NCBI GenBank assembly: GCA_021818045.1
Contig: JAKAFF010000009.1
Coordinates: 1-16,428, forward strand
Source of the DNA: a bacterium
GTDB lineage: Bacteria; Chlamydiota; Chlamydiia; Chlamydiales; SM23-39
Reading direction: 5' to 3'
DNA length: 16,428 bases
Numbering within the stretch: position 1 is the stretch's first letter; every line of letters starts with the position of its first letter. The notes beneath the pieces are model-generated. The model was given only the letters and a program-made list of their open reading frames with translations. It searched no databases and was not told the origin of the DNA. Shown piece after piece: positions 9,901 to 15,528 of this stretch. The translations under genes were made by a program, and so were the position numbers.

Positions 9901-10684
9901 TGGCAGTGGTCAACTTTTCGCCTGCTTTGCCGAATACGAGTCCGGTTTGTTCATCGACTACGTCTTCTGCTAAGATTTTCCCGACCAATTTCACAAAGTC
10001 TTTTTCAGACTTGACCTTCACTTTGACCGTTTCAAAAAACTCTTCGATGATATCGGCGTCTGTGGAGTATCCCAATGTACGGATGAATGTTGAGGCAAGG
10101 ATTTTTCTGCGCCGTTTTTTGCGATCGATGTACACATACACCAGATCGTTGCTATCAAAAGAGGCCTCGAGCCAGCTGCCTCGGTACGGAATGATCCGGA
10201 AAGAGTAGAGCATCATTCCTTTAGAGTGGCGCTCTTGCTCAAAAGCGATCCCTGGGGAGCGGTGCAATTGGGAGACGATTACGCGCTCTGCACCATTGAC
10301 GATGAAGGTCCCTTTGTCTGTCATTACAGGGATGGTTCCCATGTAAACTTCTTCCTCTTTAATCCCCGTTTCATCGGTGAGGCGAAATTTGACTTTCAAA
10401 GTGACGTTGTAGGTGATGCCACGGCGGATGCACTCCTCTGGGGAGTAGCGCGGAACGCCTAGGTTGTAAGAGAGAAACTCTAAAACTGTTTTCTCGTCAT
10501 AAGATTTGATGGGAAACAGTTCGCTAAAAACCTCCTGCAACCCCACATTTTCCCTCTCATGAGGCAACAGATGCGATTGGAGAAATTGATTGTAGGATTT
10601 AATCTGAATTTCGATCAGATTAGGGAGGTCAATGATCTCTTCCCGTTCACGAAAACTCACCCGTTTAGGCGGCTTTTTTAGCAT
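6926..10684 (-). CDS. rpoB: DNA-directed RNA polymerase subunit beta
   Basis: Second large subunit of core RNA polymerase, 1252 aa. It contains the rifampicin pocket ([10 protein letters not shown]... at 454-481), with Asp462, His472 and Ser477 at the places of E. coli Asp516, His526 and Ser531. All three are the drug-sensitive residues; the neighbour of Ser477 is Cys478 where E. coli has Ala532. [21 protein letters not shown] follows. [11 protein letters not shown] at 751-761 holds the acidic pair Glu754/Asp755. [12 protein letters not shown] (1026-1037) carries Lys1028 and Lys1036, matching E. coli Lys1065 and Lys1073. The C-terminus has [24 protein letters not shown]. The ATG at 10684 has GAGGAG at plus-strand 10694-10699, nine bases upstream. 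It lies behind the rplL-rpoB hairpin, which may attenuate its transcription, and 13 bp before rpoC. Confidence 0.98.
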   Translation of the reverse strand: [1252 protein letters not shown]

Positions 10685-10724
10685 GGACTCCGGCTCCTCA
10701 GAAATTTTCTATAAACAAAATCAA

Positions 10725-10754
10725 TCAGCCGGGGGCATAAATCCCCCGCGCTGA
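10725..10754 (-). terminator. Hairpin between rplL and rpoB, likely attenuator
   Basis: On the minus strand TCAGC and CGGGGG pair with CCCCCG and GCTGA, giving an 11 bp GC-rich stem with one bulged base and a 7-base loop (ATTTATG). TTGATTTTGTTT, a broken but T-rich tract, follows. It lies 38 bp after the rplL stop and 40 bp before the rpoB start. E. coli has a partial terminator at the same gene junction that lowers rpoBC relative to the ribosomal protein genes. The same role here is inferred from position and structure. Confidence 0.8.
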
Positions 10755-10792
10755 CATGATAACAATTTACACAAAGTTTTGCTGCAATTATT

Positions 10793-11182
10793 TTACAGCC
10801 CTACTAGTTTTACTTTTCCACCTGCAGCTTCGATCTTTTTCTTGATCTCTTCAGCTTCAGCTTTTGGAGCAGTTGCTTTCACATCTACAGGAGCTTTTTC
10901 GACGAGTTCTTTCGCCTCTTTCAGCCCAAGTCCTGTGACTTCGCGTACAACTTTAATGATAGAAATTTTCTTGTCATCTGCGACAGGTTCTAGAACCACT
11001 TTGAAATCAGTGGCTTCAGCAGCAGGTGCAGCGGCTTCTGATGCAGCGCCCCCTGCAGGTGCAGCTACGGCAACAGCGGCTTTTACGCCCCATTTTGCCT
11101 CTAACATATCTTTTAGTTTCGCCATATCGAGTACTGAGAGTTGGCTCAACTTGTCAACGAGTTCGTCTAATTGTGCAGTCAT
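10793..11182 (-). CDS. rplL: Ribosomal protein bL12 (L7/L12)
   Basis: Stalk protein of the large ribosomal subunit that recruits and stimulates the translational GTPases. The 129 aa product has the standard layout: an N-terminal dimerisation/L10-binding part (1-33), an Ala/Gly/Pro-rich hinge (35-57) and a compact C-terminal domain from about 58, with KKISIIKVVRE and GLGLKEAKELVEKAP, ending in KVKLVGL. The ATG at 11182 is preceded by AGGAG (plus 11194-11198), 11 bases away. It sits 21 bp after rplJ, its direct binding partner, and is followed by the putative attenuator before rpoB. Confidence 0.97.
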   Translation of the reverse strand: MTAQLDELVDKLSQLSVLDMAKLKDMLEAKWGVKAAVAVAAPAGGAASEAAAPAAEATDFKVVLEPVADDKKISIIKVVREVTGLGLKEAKELVEKAPVDVKATAPKAEAEEIKKKIEAAGGKVKLVGL

Positions 11183-11203
11183 TGCTTTTAATTCTCCTAA
11201 ATC

Positions 11204-11713
11204 TTATTCACTTTTTGCTTGCATGAGCGCGTCTGGCGCAGCTATAGCAGCTTCTAAAACAGATAGCATCTGGGACATCGGCGAGGTAAACAGGCCGACC
11301 AAGATCGCTCTCATCTCTTCCATGCTGGGCAGTTTCGAAAGCATTTCGATCTCTGCTCCAGGCACTATTTTTCCTTCAATCTGTCCGCAAAGCACGGTCA
11401 GCAGCCCTTGATTTTCTTCTGAAAATTTGAGGACTACTTTGGCAGAGGGCATGGCATCAGGCTGTTGCACAAACACAACCCCAATGTGTCCTTGTAAAAG
11501 GGACTCATCGAGAGGAATGCCCGCTTTTTCAGCAGCCTTTACAAACACCCTTTTGCGCACCACCTCGAATAGGCTACCAGATCCTCCTAAACGCGATCTC
11601 AAAGTCCAGGCCAAGTTTGGCTCCAGCTTGTCGTATTTAGTCACAATCATCGCTGCCGAGGCATCGATCTTTTCTTTAATTTCGCTCAAGAGTAGTTCTT
11701 TTTCTTTTCTCAT
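11204..11713 (-). CDS. rplJ: Ribosomal protein uL10
   Basis: Base of the ribosomal stalk: it binds 23S rRNA next to L11 and carries L12 dimers on its C-terminal helix. The 169 aa protein begins MRKEKELLLSEIKEKI and contains VVRKRVFVKAA (residues about 51-61), the usual RNA-binding region; its C-terminal helix is SQMLSVLEAAI. The ATG at 11713 follows an excellent AAGGAG with 6-base spacing that overlaps the rplA stop. The rplA-rplJ gap is only 10 bp, so the long L10-binding leader and internal promoter found at this junction in E. coli have no room here, and any L10 feedback must use another site. Confidence 0.96.
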   Translation of the reverse strand: MRKEKELLLSEIKEKIDASAAMIVTKYDKLEPNLAWTLRSRLGGSGSLFEVVRKRVFVKAAEKAGIPLDESLLQGHIGVVFVQQPDAMPSAKVVLKFSEENQGLLTVLCGQIEGKIVPGAEIEMLSKLPSMEEMRAILVGLFTSPMSQMLSVLEAAIAAPDALMQAKSE

Positions 11714-11723
11714 GAAAATCTCC

Positions 11724-12422
11724 TTAACTCAAGGCTACAGATTGAAGATCAATGCGAAGGCCTGGGCCCATCGTGCTAGACACATATAACTGGCTCAAGA
11801 AAACACCTTTCGAGCTAGAGGGTTTTGCTTTCGCAATAGCCTGCAATAACACGCTCATGTTTTCTACCAGCTTTTCTGAACCAAAGGAGAGTTTTCCAAC
11901 AGCGCTATTGATGCTACCGGTCTTATCGACTTTAAACTCAATTTTCCCTGCTTTTACCTCTCTGATTGCCTTGGCGACATCAGTGGTTACGGTTCCAGCT
12001 TTAGGCGTCGGCATTAAGCCACGAGGGCCTAAAACCTTGCCGAGCTTACCCAATTCGCGCATCATGTCTGGCGTTGCGATCAAGGCGGTAAAGTCTACCC
12101 ATCCCCCCTTAATCTTTTCGACGAGCTCTTCAGCACCTGCAAAATCGGCGCCCGCATCGAGAGCCTCTTTCGCCTTGTCGCCTTTTGCAATCACCACCAA
12201 AACCACTTTTTTCCCTGTACCATGAGGCAAAGAGACGGTCCCGCGGACTTGCTGATCCGATTTTTTTGTGTCGATACCCACTTGCAACAGCAAATTCACC
12301 GATTGGTCAAATTTGACAGGTGGACATTTTTTGAGCAGTTGAACCGCTTCATCGAGCTTGTACGACCGATTTGGGTCAATAAGCTTTTCGATCTCTTGCA
12401 TTCTTTTAGATCTTTTTGCCAT
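11724..12422 (-). CDS. rplA: Ribosomal protein uL1
   Basis: Protein of the mobile L1 stalk of the 50S subunit, which acts in release of deacylated tRNA; in many bacteria it also represses the rplK-rplA mRNA. The 232 aa length is typical. The L1 signature region is visible at 124-144 (LGKLGKVLGPRGLMPTPKAG). The N-terminal MAKRSKRMQ and the closing TMGPGLRID also fit the family. The ATG at 12422 abuts the rplK stop (TAAATG, no spacer), and its ribosome-binding site GGAGG lies inside the last codons of rplK, so its translation should be coupled to rplK. Confidence 0.97.
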   Translation of the reverse strand: MAKRSKRMQEIEKLIDPNRSYKLDEAVQLLKKCPPVKFDQSVNLLLQVGIDTKKSDQQVRGTVSLPHGTGKKVVLVVIAKGDKAKEALDAGADFAGAEELVEKIKGGWVDFTALIATPDMMRELGKLGKVLGPRGLMPTPKAGTVTTDVAKAIREVKAGKIEFKVDKTGSINSAVGKLSFGSEKLVENMSVLLQAIAKAKPSSSKGVFLSQLYVSSTMGPGLRIDLQSVALS

Positions 12423-12851
12423 TTACCCCTCCACGATATCCACGCCCATTGAACGGGCAGTTCCCATAACCATCATTTCAGCCGCATCTAGAGATGCAAT
12501 TCTCATATCGACCGATTTAGCCTGGGCAATCTTGCGAACTTGGGTTTTGGTGAGCTTCCCTACTTTATCGCGGTTAGGAACGCCTGAGCCTGTCTCCAAA
12601 TTCAACTCCTTCAAAATCATCCTTGAAACAGGAGGCTTCAGAAGAATGAAGGTGAATGATTTATCAGAATACACGCTGATCACAACGGGCAAAATATCTC
12701 CCGCCTGATCTTGTGTTTTCGCATTAAACTCCTTACAAAAGCCCATGATATTGATCCCAGCCGAACCGAGGGCAGGCCCGATCGGTGGAGCTGGATTGGC
12801 TTTACCTGCAGGAATTTGCAGCTTAATAGTTTTGACTAATTTTTTTGCCAT
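12423..12851 (-). CDS. rplK: Ribosomal protein uL11
   Basis: Large-subunit protein at the GTPase-associated centre, contacting 23S rRNA helices 43/44; needed for factor-dependent GTPase activity and stringent-response sensing where that exists. The 142 aa product has the proline-rich N-terminal domain (PAGKANPAPPIGPALG, about 15-30) and the RNA-binding C-terminal domain with TGSGVPNRDKVGKLTKTQVRKIA, ending SMGVDIVEG. The ATG at 12851 has AAGGAA five bases upstream. A 42 bp gap separates it from nusG and contains a small GGGC-AGAT-GCCC hairpin (12874-12885). That is the only place an L1 feedback site could sit directly before the gene. Confidence 0.97.
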   Translation of the reverse strand: MAKKLVKTIKLQIPAGKANPAPPIGPALGSAGINIMGFCKEFNAKTQDQAGDILPVVISVYSDKSFTFILLKPPVSRMILKELNLETGSGVPNRDKVGKLTKTQVRKIAQAKSVDMRIASLDAAEMMVMGTARSMGVDIVEG

Positions 12852-12893
12852 TTACTTCCTTTTGAGTGTTAACGGGCAGATGCCCTCCCCATT

Positions 12894-13439
12894 TTATCCC
12901 GCGTTTTCTGCAGTGGCTTGTTCCACTTGCCAAAACTCGAGATCGTCGACGCGCGTCTCTCGACCAAAGATCGAAACCATGACGCTGAGCCGCCCTTTTT
13001 CGTGGTTTACTTCGGTCACAGTACCAACAAAGTTGACGAAAACTCCGTCTGTAATTTTGACCCGGTCGCCCACATCGACCTTGTGTTTTTGCACGACCCC
13101 TTTTTGTCGATCTTCGAGCTCGCGCATGATGTCATTCACTTCTTTTTCGCTAAGCGGGGTTGGCTTTTCGCCACCTAGAAAATCGATGACGCCGGGCGTG
13201 TCTTTGACATAGGCCCACGATTCGTCGTTCAAATTCATCTTAACGAGCAGATAACCGGGCCACATCCGCTTTTCGCTGATCTTTTGCTGCCCTCTTTTGA
13301 CCTCTGACACATTTTCTGTAGGAATCAAGATCTCCACAATGTCATCTGCAAAGCCTTTCGTGTGAAGGTATTCCTCGATGGATTTTTTGACCTTCTTTTC
13401 ATGACTTGACATGACCTGAACGACATACCATTTGTGCAT
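12894..13439 (-). CDS. nusG: Transcription termination/antitermination protein NusG
   Basis: NusG binds the RNA polymerase clamp, aids elongation, and links polymerase to Rho or the ribosome. The 181 aa product begins MHKWYVVQVMSSHEKKV; the NGN domain includes MWPGYLLVKM (59-68) and TPGVIDFLGG (81-90). The KOW domain spans about 123-176 (VGDRVKITDGVF... VSIFGRETRVDDLEFWQVE). The frame stays open upstream to 13592, but that would add 51 unrelated residues overlapping secE, so the ATG at 13439, five bases after the secE stop, is chosen. Its ribosome-binding site is weak (GGTAGGT close to the ATG, overlapping the secE stop), which suggests coupled translation. Confidence 0.96.
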   Translation of the reverse strand: MHKWYVVQVMSSHEKKVKKSIEEYLHTKGFADDIVEILIPTENVSEVKRGQQKISEKRMWPGYLLVKMNLNDESWAYVKDTPGVIDFLGGEKPTPLSEKEVNDIMRELEDRQKGVVQKHKVDVGDRVKITDGVFVNFVGTVTEVNHEKGRLSVMVSIFGRETRVDDLEFWQVEQATAENAG

Positions 13440-13444
13440 ACTAC

Positions 13445-13666
13445 CTACCCAAAAATCATCCGAACAATACTGGAGGCCAAATCCAAAACGCCCCGAATTC
13501 CTAAATCCACGGCATAAATTGCCAAGCCGAAAAAAATCGTCGCGAAAATGACTGCCTTGGTGGAAAAAATCAGTTCTGCTTTTGAAGTCCAAGTGACTTT
13601 TTTAAGTTCATTTTGCACTTCTCTTAAGTAAAAGTTTTTTTTCTTTTCACCAACAATTGCAGACAT
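13445..13666 (-). CDS. secE: Preprotein translocase subunit SecE
   Basis: Essential small subunit of the SecYEG inner-membrane channel that clamps SecY. The 73 aa product has a charged N-terminus, the amphipathic surface helix (NFYLREVQNELKKVTW, 11-26) and one membrane span (about 36-58). This is the single-span form found in most bacteria. The usual WP of the SecE motif is WT here (Trp26-Thr27). GTG (13672), TTG (13669) and ATG (13666) follow one another in frame. GGGAGG lies five bases before the ATG and would overlap the GTG, so the ATG is the likely start. secE follows tRNA-Trp and precedes nusG by 5 bp. Confidence 0.93.
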   Translation of the reverse strand: MSAIVGEKKKNFYLREVQNELKKVTWTSKAELIFSTKAVIFATIFFGLAIYAVDLGIRGVLDLASSIVRMIFG

Positions 13667-13671
13667 CAACA

Positions 13672-13677
13672 CCTCCC
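13672..13677 (-). promoter_or_regulatory. Ribosome-binding site deciding the secE start
   Basis: Minus-strand GGGAGG lies five bases upstream of the ATG at 13666. The in-frame GTG at 13672 begins inside this site, so initiation there would place the codon on its own Shine-Dalgarno. This argues for a 73-residue rather than a 75-residue SecE. Confidence 0.8.
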
Positions 13678-13702
13678 AGATTCATCACGCTCTTTTGCCT
13701 TT

Positions 13703-13775
13703 CGAGTGCGGAGGGATTCGAACCCCCGACCGGCGACTTTGGAGATCGCTGCTCTACCAGCTGAGCTACACACCC
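13703..13775 (-). tRNA. trpT: tRNA-Trp, anticodon CCA
   Basis: The 73 nt cloverleaf can be folded by eye. The acceptor GGGTGTG pairs with CGCACTC (two G-T wobbles) and the discriminator is G. TA then the D-stem GCTC/GAGC follow. The anticodon stem GCGAT/GTCGC closes loop CTCCAAA with anticodon CCA. The T-arm is GGGGG-TTCGAAT-CCCTC. The 3' CCA is not encoded. It lies between tuf and secE with short spacers on both sides, so it is almost certainly cut from a shared mRNA. Confidence 0.95.
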
Positions 13776-13779
13776 AAAT

Positions 13780-13798
13780 GGGGGCGACAAGCGCCCCC
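13780..13798 (-). other. GC hairpin between tuf and tRNA-Trp
   Basis: GGGGGCG (13780-13786) pairs perfectly with CGCCCCC (13792-13798) around a 5-base loop. On the minus strand it starts 15 bases after the tuf stop and ends 4 bases before the tRNA 5' end. Only ATTTGGG follows, not a U-run, so it is a poor intrinsic terminator. Partial terminator, tuf 3'-end stabiliser, or processing signal next to the RNase P cut are all possible. Confidence 0.6.
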
Positions 13799-13812
13799 GC
13801 TGCTTCGTTTCA

Positions 13813-14997
13813 TTACTTCAGAATTTCGGATACAGTTCCTGCTCCGATCGTCCTGCCGCCTTCGCGAATCGCAAAACGCATTCCTACGTTCATCGCGATT
13901 GGGTGGATCAACTCAACAGTAATTTCTACGTTATCGCCTGGCATCACCATCTCTGTGCCTTGAGGCAGCTCAACAGTTCCTGTTACGTCTGTTGTACGGA
14001 AGTAAAACTGAGGTCTATACCCCGTGAAGAACGGCTTATGACGCCCTCCCTCATCTTTATTGAGCACGTAAACAGTTCCTTTGAACTTCATGTGAGGCGT
14101 GCAGGTGCCAGGAGCCGCGAGAACCATTCCTCGCTCTACATCTTTTTTCTCAATAGAGCGCAACAGCACTCCAACGTTTTCTCCAGCTAGCGCCTCATCG
14201 AGAATCTTGTTGAACATCTCAAGACCTGTTGCCACTGTATCGCGAGTCTCTCTAATCCCTACGATTTGCAACTTGTCGTTAACCTTAATCTTGCCACTCT
14301 CAACCCGGCCAGTCACTACAGTACCTCGACCAGAGATTGAAAAGACGTCCTCGATAGGCATCAAGAAAGGCTTATCCAAATCGCGTGTGGGGGTTGGGAT
14401 TTTTTCATCCACCGCATCCATCAACTGAATGATCGATTTGACATACTCAGGATCGCCTTCGAGAGCTTTCAGCGCAGATCCACGGATGATAGGAACATCT
14501 TTGTACCCTTTAGACTCGAGCAATTCGGTCAACTCCATCTCAACGAGCTCAACCAGCTCCTCATCTCCCTTGCCGATCATATCCATCTTGTTGAGGAACA
14601 CGACAATTGCTGGCACGCCCACCTGCCTTGCAAGCAAGATGTGCTCTTTAGTTTGAGGCATTGGACCATCTGTCGCTGCAACCACGAGGATCGCACCGTC
14701 CATCTGGGCCGCACCGGTGATCATGTTCTTGACGTAGTCCGCGTGACCTGGGCAGTCGACGTGAGCATAGTGACGTTTATCTGTCTCATACTCTACGTGC
14801 GAAGCGTTAATCGTGATCCCACGCGCTTTTTCTTCTGGGGTGTTATCGATCGAAGCGTAGTCGCGGAATTTCGCATGACCTTTTTGCGCCAAAGTTTTTG
14901 TAATAGCAGCGGTCAGCGTAGTTTTGCCGTGGTCGACGTGCCCGATCGTACCGATGTTAACGTGTGGTTTCGTTCTTTGAAATGTTTCTTTTGCCAT
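13813..14997 (-). CDS. tuf: Translation elongation factor Tu
   Basis: GTPase that delivers aminoacyl-tRNA to the ribosomal A site. The 394 aa length matches the family. GTP-binding motifs: G1 GHVDHGKT at 19-26, G2 threonine Thr62 in RGITIN, G3 DCPGH at 81-85 with the catalytic His85, G4 NKMD at 136-139 and the G5 SAL near 174. Domains 2 and 3 follow (GRGTVVTGRVESG; FTGYRPQFYFRTTDVTG; MPGDNVE), ending GAGTVSEILK. The ATG at 14997 has GGAGG seven bases upstream (plus 15005-15009). It lies between tRNA-Thr and tRNA-Trp and is co-transcribed with both from the promoter before tRNA-Thr. No second copy is in this window. Confidence 0.98.
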   Translation of the reverse strand: MAKETFQRTKPHVNIGTIGHVDHGKTTLTAAITKTLAQKGHAKFRDYASIDNTPEEKARGITINASHVEYETDKRHYAHVDCPGHADYVKNMITGAAQMDGAILVVAATDGPMPQTKEHILLARQVGVPAIVVFLNKMDMIGKGDEELVELVEMELTELLESKGYKDVPIIRGSALKALEGDPEYVKSIIQLMDAVDEKIPTPTRDLDKPFLMPIEDVFSISGRGTVVTGRVESGKIKVNDKLQIVGIRETRDTVATGLEMFNKILDEALAGENVGVLLRSIEKKDVERGMVLAAPGTCTPHMKFKGTVYVLNKDEGGRHKPFFTGYRPQFYFRTTDVTGTVELPQGTEMVMPGDNVEITVELIHPIAMNVGMRFAIREGGRTIGAGTVSEILK

Positions 14998-15038
14998 TAA
15001 ACATCCTCCGTTCGGCTCTAGATTTCACTTTTTTTTCT

Positions 15039-15110
15039 TGCCCAAGATAGGAATTGAACCTACGACCACTTGCTTACCATGCAAGTGCTCTACCACTGAG
15101 CTACCTGGGC
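15039..15110 (-). tRNA. tRNA-Thr, anticodon GGT
   Basis: The 72 nt cloverleaf folds by eye. The acceptor GCCCAGG pairs with CTTGGGC (one G-T) and the discriminator is A. TA then D-stem GCTC/GAGC follow. The anticodon stem CTTGC/GCAAG closes loop ATGGTAA, anticodon GGT. The T-arm is GTAGG-TTCAATT-CCTAT. CCA is not encoded. It is the first gene of the tuf transcript; a tRNA-Thr before tuf is also seen at E. coli tufB. Confidence 0.95.
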
Positions 15111-15153
15111 GCTTTTACTCGTTTTTCAGGGAACCCAACATATGCGGTTCAAA

Positions 15154-15182
15154 AGGATACAAGCATAAGGTACTTGGGTCAA
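15154..15182 (-). promoter_or_regulatory. Promoter of the tRNA-Thr/tuf operon
   Basis: Minus strand TTGACC (plus 15177-15182, 5 of 6 to consensus), an exact 17 bp spacer, then TATCCT (plus 15154-15159, 4 of 6). The start site would fall near 15147, about 37 nt before the tRNA 5' end. The initial transcript would include a small inverted repeat, GAACC/GGTTC, at 15131-15150. This is the strongest promoter candidate for the cluster downstream. Confidence 0.7.
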
Positions 15183-15218
15183 TAAAATCAAACTTTATTC
15201 CGAGTCTTCGCTAAAAAA

Positions 15219-15437
15219 TTATTTTTGACGATAGACAATGCGCGCCTTAGTTAGGTCGTAGGGAGACATTTCTATAGTCACCGAATCCCCTGCATATACG
15301 CGAATATTCCTCATTCGCATCTTTCCACTCAGATGAGCAATCACGCGCATCCCGTTTTCTAGCACTACGCTAAAATTCATATTTGGCAGAAGCTCTTCAA
15401 CTTTGCCTTCCATCTTGATCGTTTCTTCTTTCGACAT
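15219..15437 (-). CDS. infA: Translation initiation factor IF-1
   Basis: Small OB-fold protein that occupies the A site of the 30S subunit during initiation, with IF-2 and IF-3. The 72 aa product shows the usual IF-1 pattern: KEETIKMEGKVEELLPNMNF, LENGMRVIAHLSGKMRMRNIRV, then GDSVTIEMSPYDLTKARIVYR. The ATG at 15437 has no recognisable Shine-Dalgarno; the bases before it read AAACACCCT. A promoter-like pair lies 28-57 bp upstream. The infA stop and the tRNA-Thr promoter are about 37 bp apart with no clear terminator hairpin between them, so read-through into the tRNA-Thr unit is possible. sufE is divergent. Confidence 0.95.
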   Translation of the reverse strand: MSKEETIKMEGKVEELLPNMNFSVVLENGMRVIAHLSGKMRMRNIRVYAGDSVTIEMSPYDLTKARIVYRQK

Positions 15438-15464
15438 AGGGTGTTTCGACTCGGAAATGTTTCT

Positions 15465-15494
15465 AATAAACTCTATTCAGCCTATTTAGGTCAA
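15465..15494 (-). promoter_or_regulatory. Candidate infA promoter
   Basis: Minus strand TTGACC (plus 15489-15494), 18 bp spacer, TTTATT (plus 15465-15470). The -35 is the same hexamer as at the tRNA-Thr promoter. The start site would fall about 20 nt before the infA ATG. Confidence 0.5.
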
Positions 15495-15528
15495 CATCTA
15501 TTTGCGAACAACGACGAATAAGGATACA

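Noticed and set aside
10779..11411. 210-residue plus-strand Ser/Ala/Phe-rich frame opposite rplL and rplJ
   Set aside because: It is antisense to two clearly recognised ribosomal proteins; its low-complexity character mirrors the Ala- and Lys-rich codons of rplL.
13440..13592. N-terminal extension of NusG to 232 residues
   Set aside because: The added residues overlap secE almost entirely, resemble no NusG, and the ATG at 13439 starts exactly at the conserved KWYVVQ.
13695..13963. Small plus-strand frames over tRNA-Trp and the tuf 3' end
   Set aside because: They translate the complement of the tRNA, a common false gene call (CGGIRTPDRRL-type peptides).
15181..15199. AT-only inverted repeat AATAAA/TTTATT after infA as a terminator
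   Set aside because: The stem has no GC pairs and overlaps the -35 of the tRNA-Thr promoter; unlikely to terminate.
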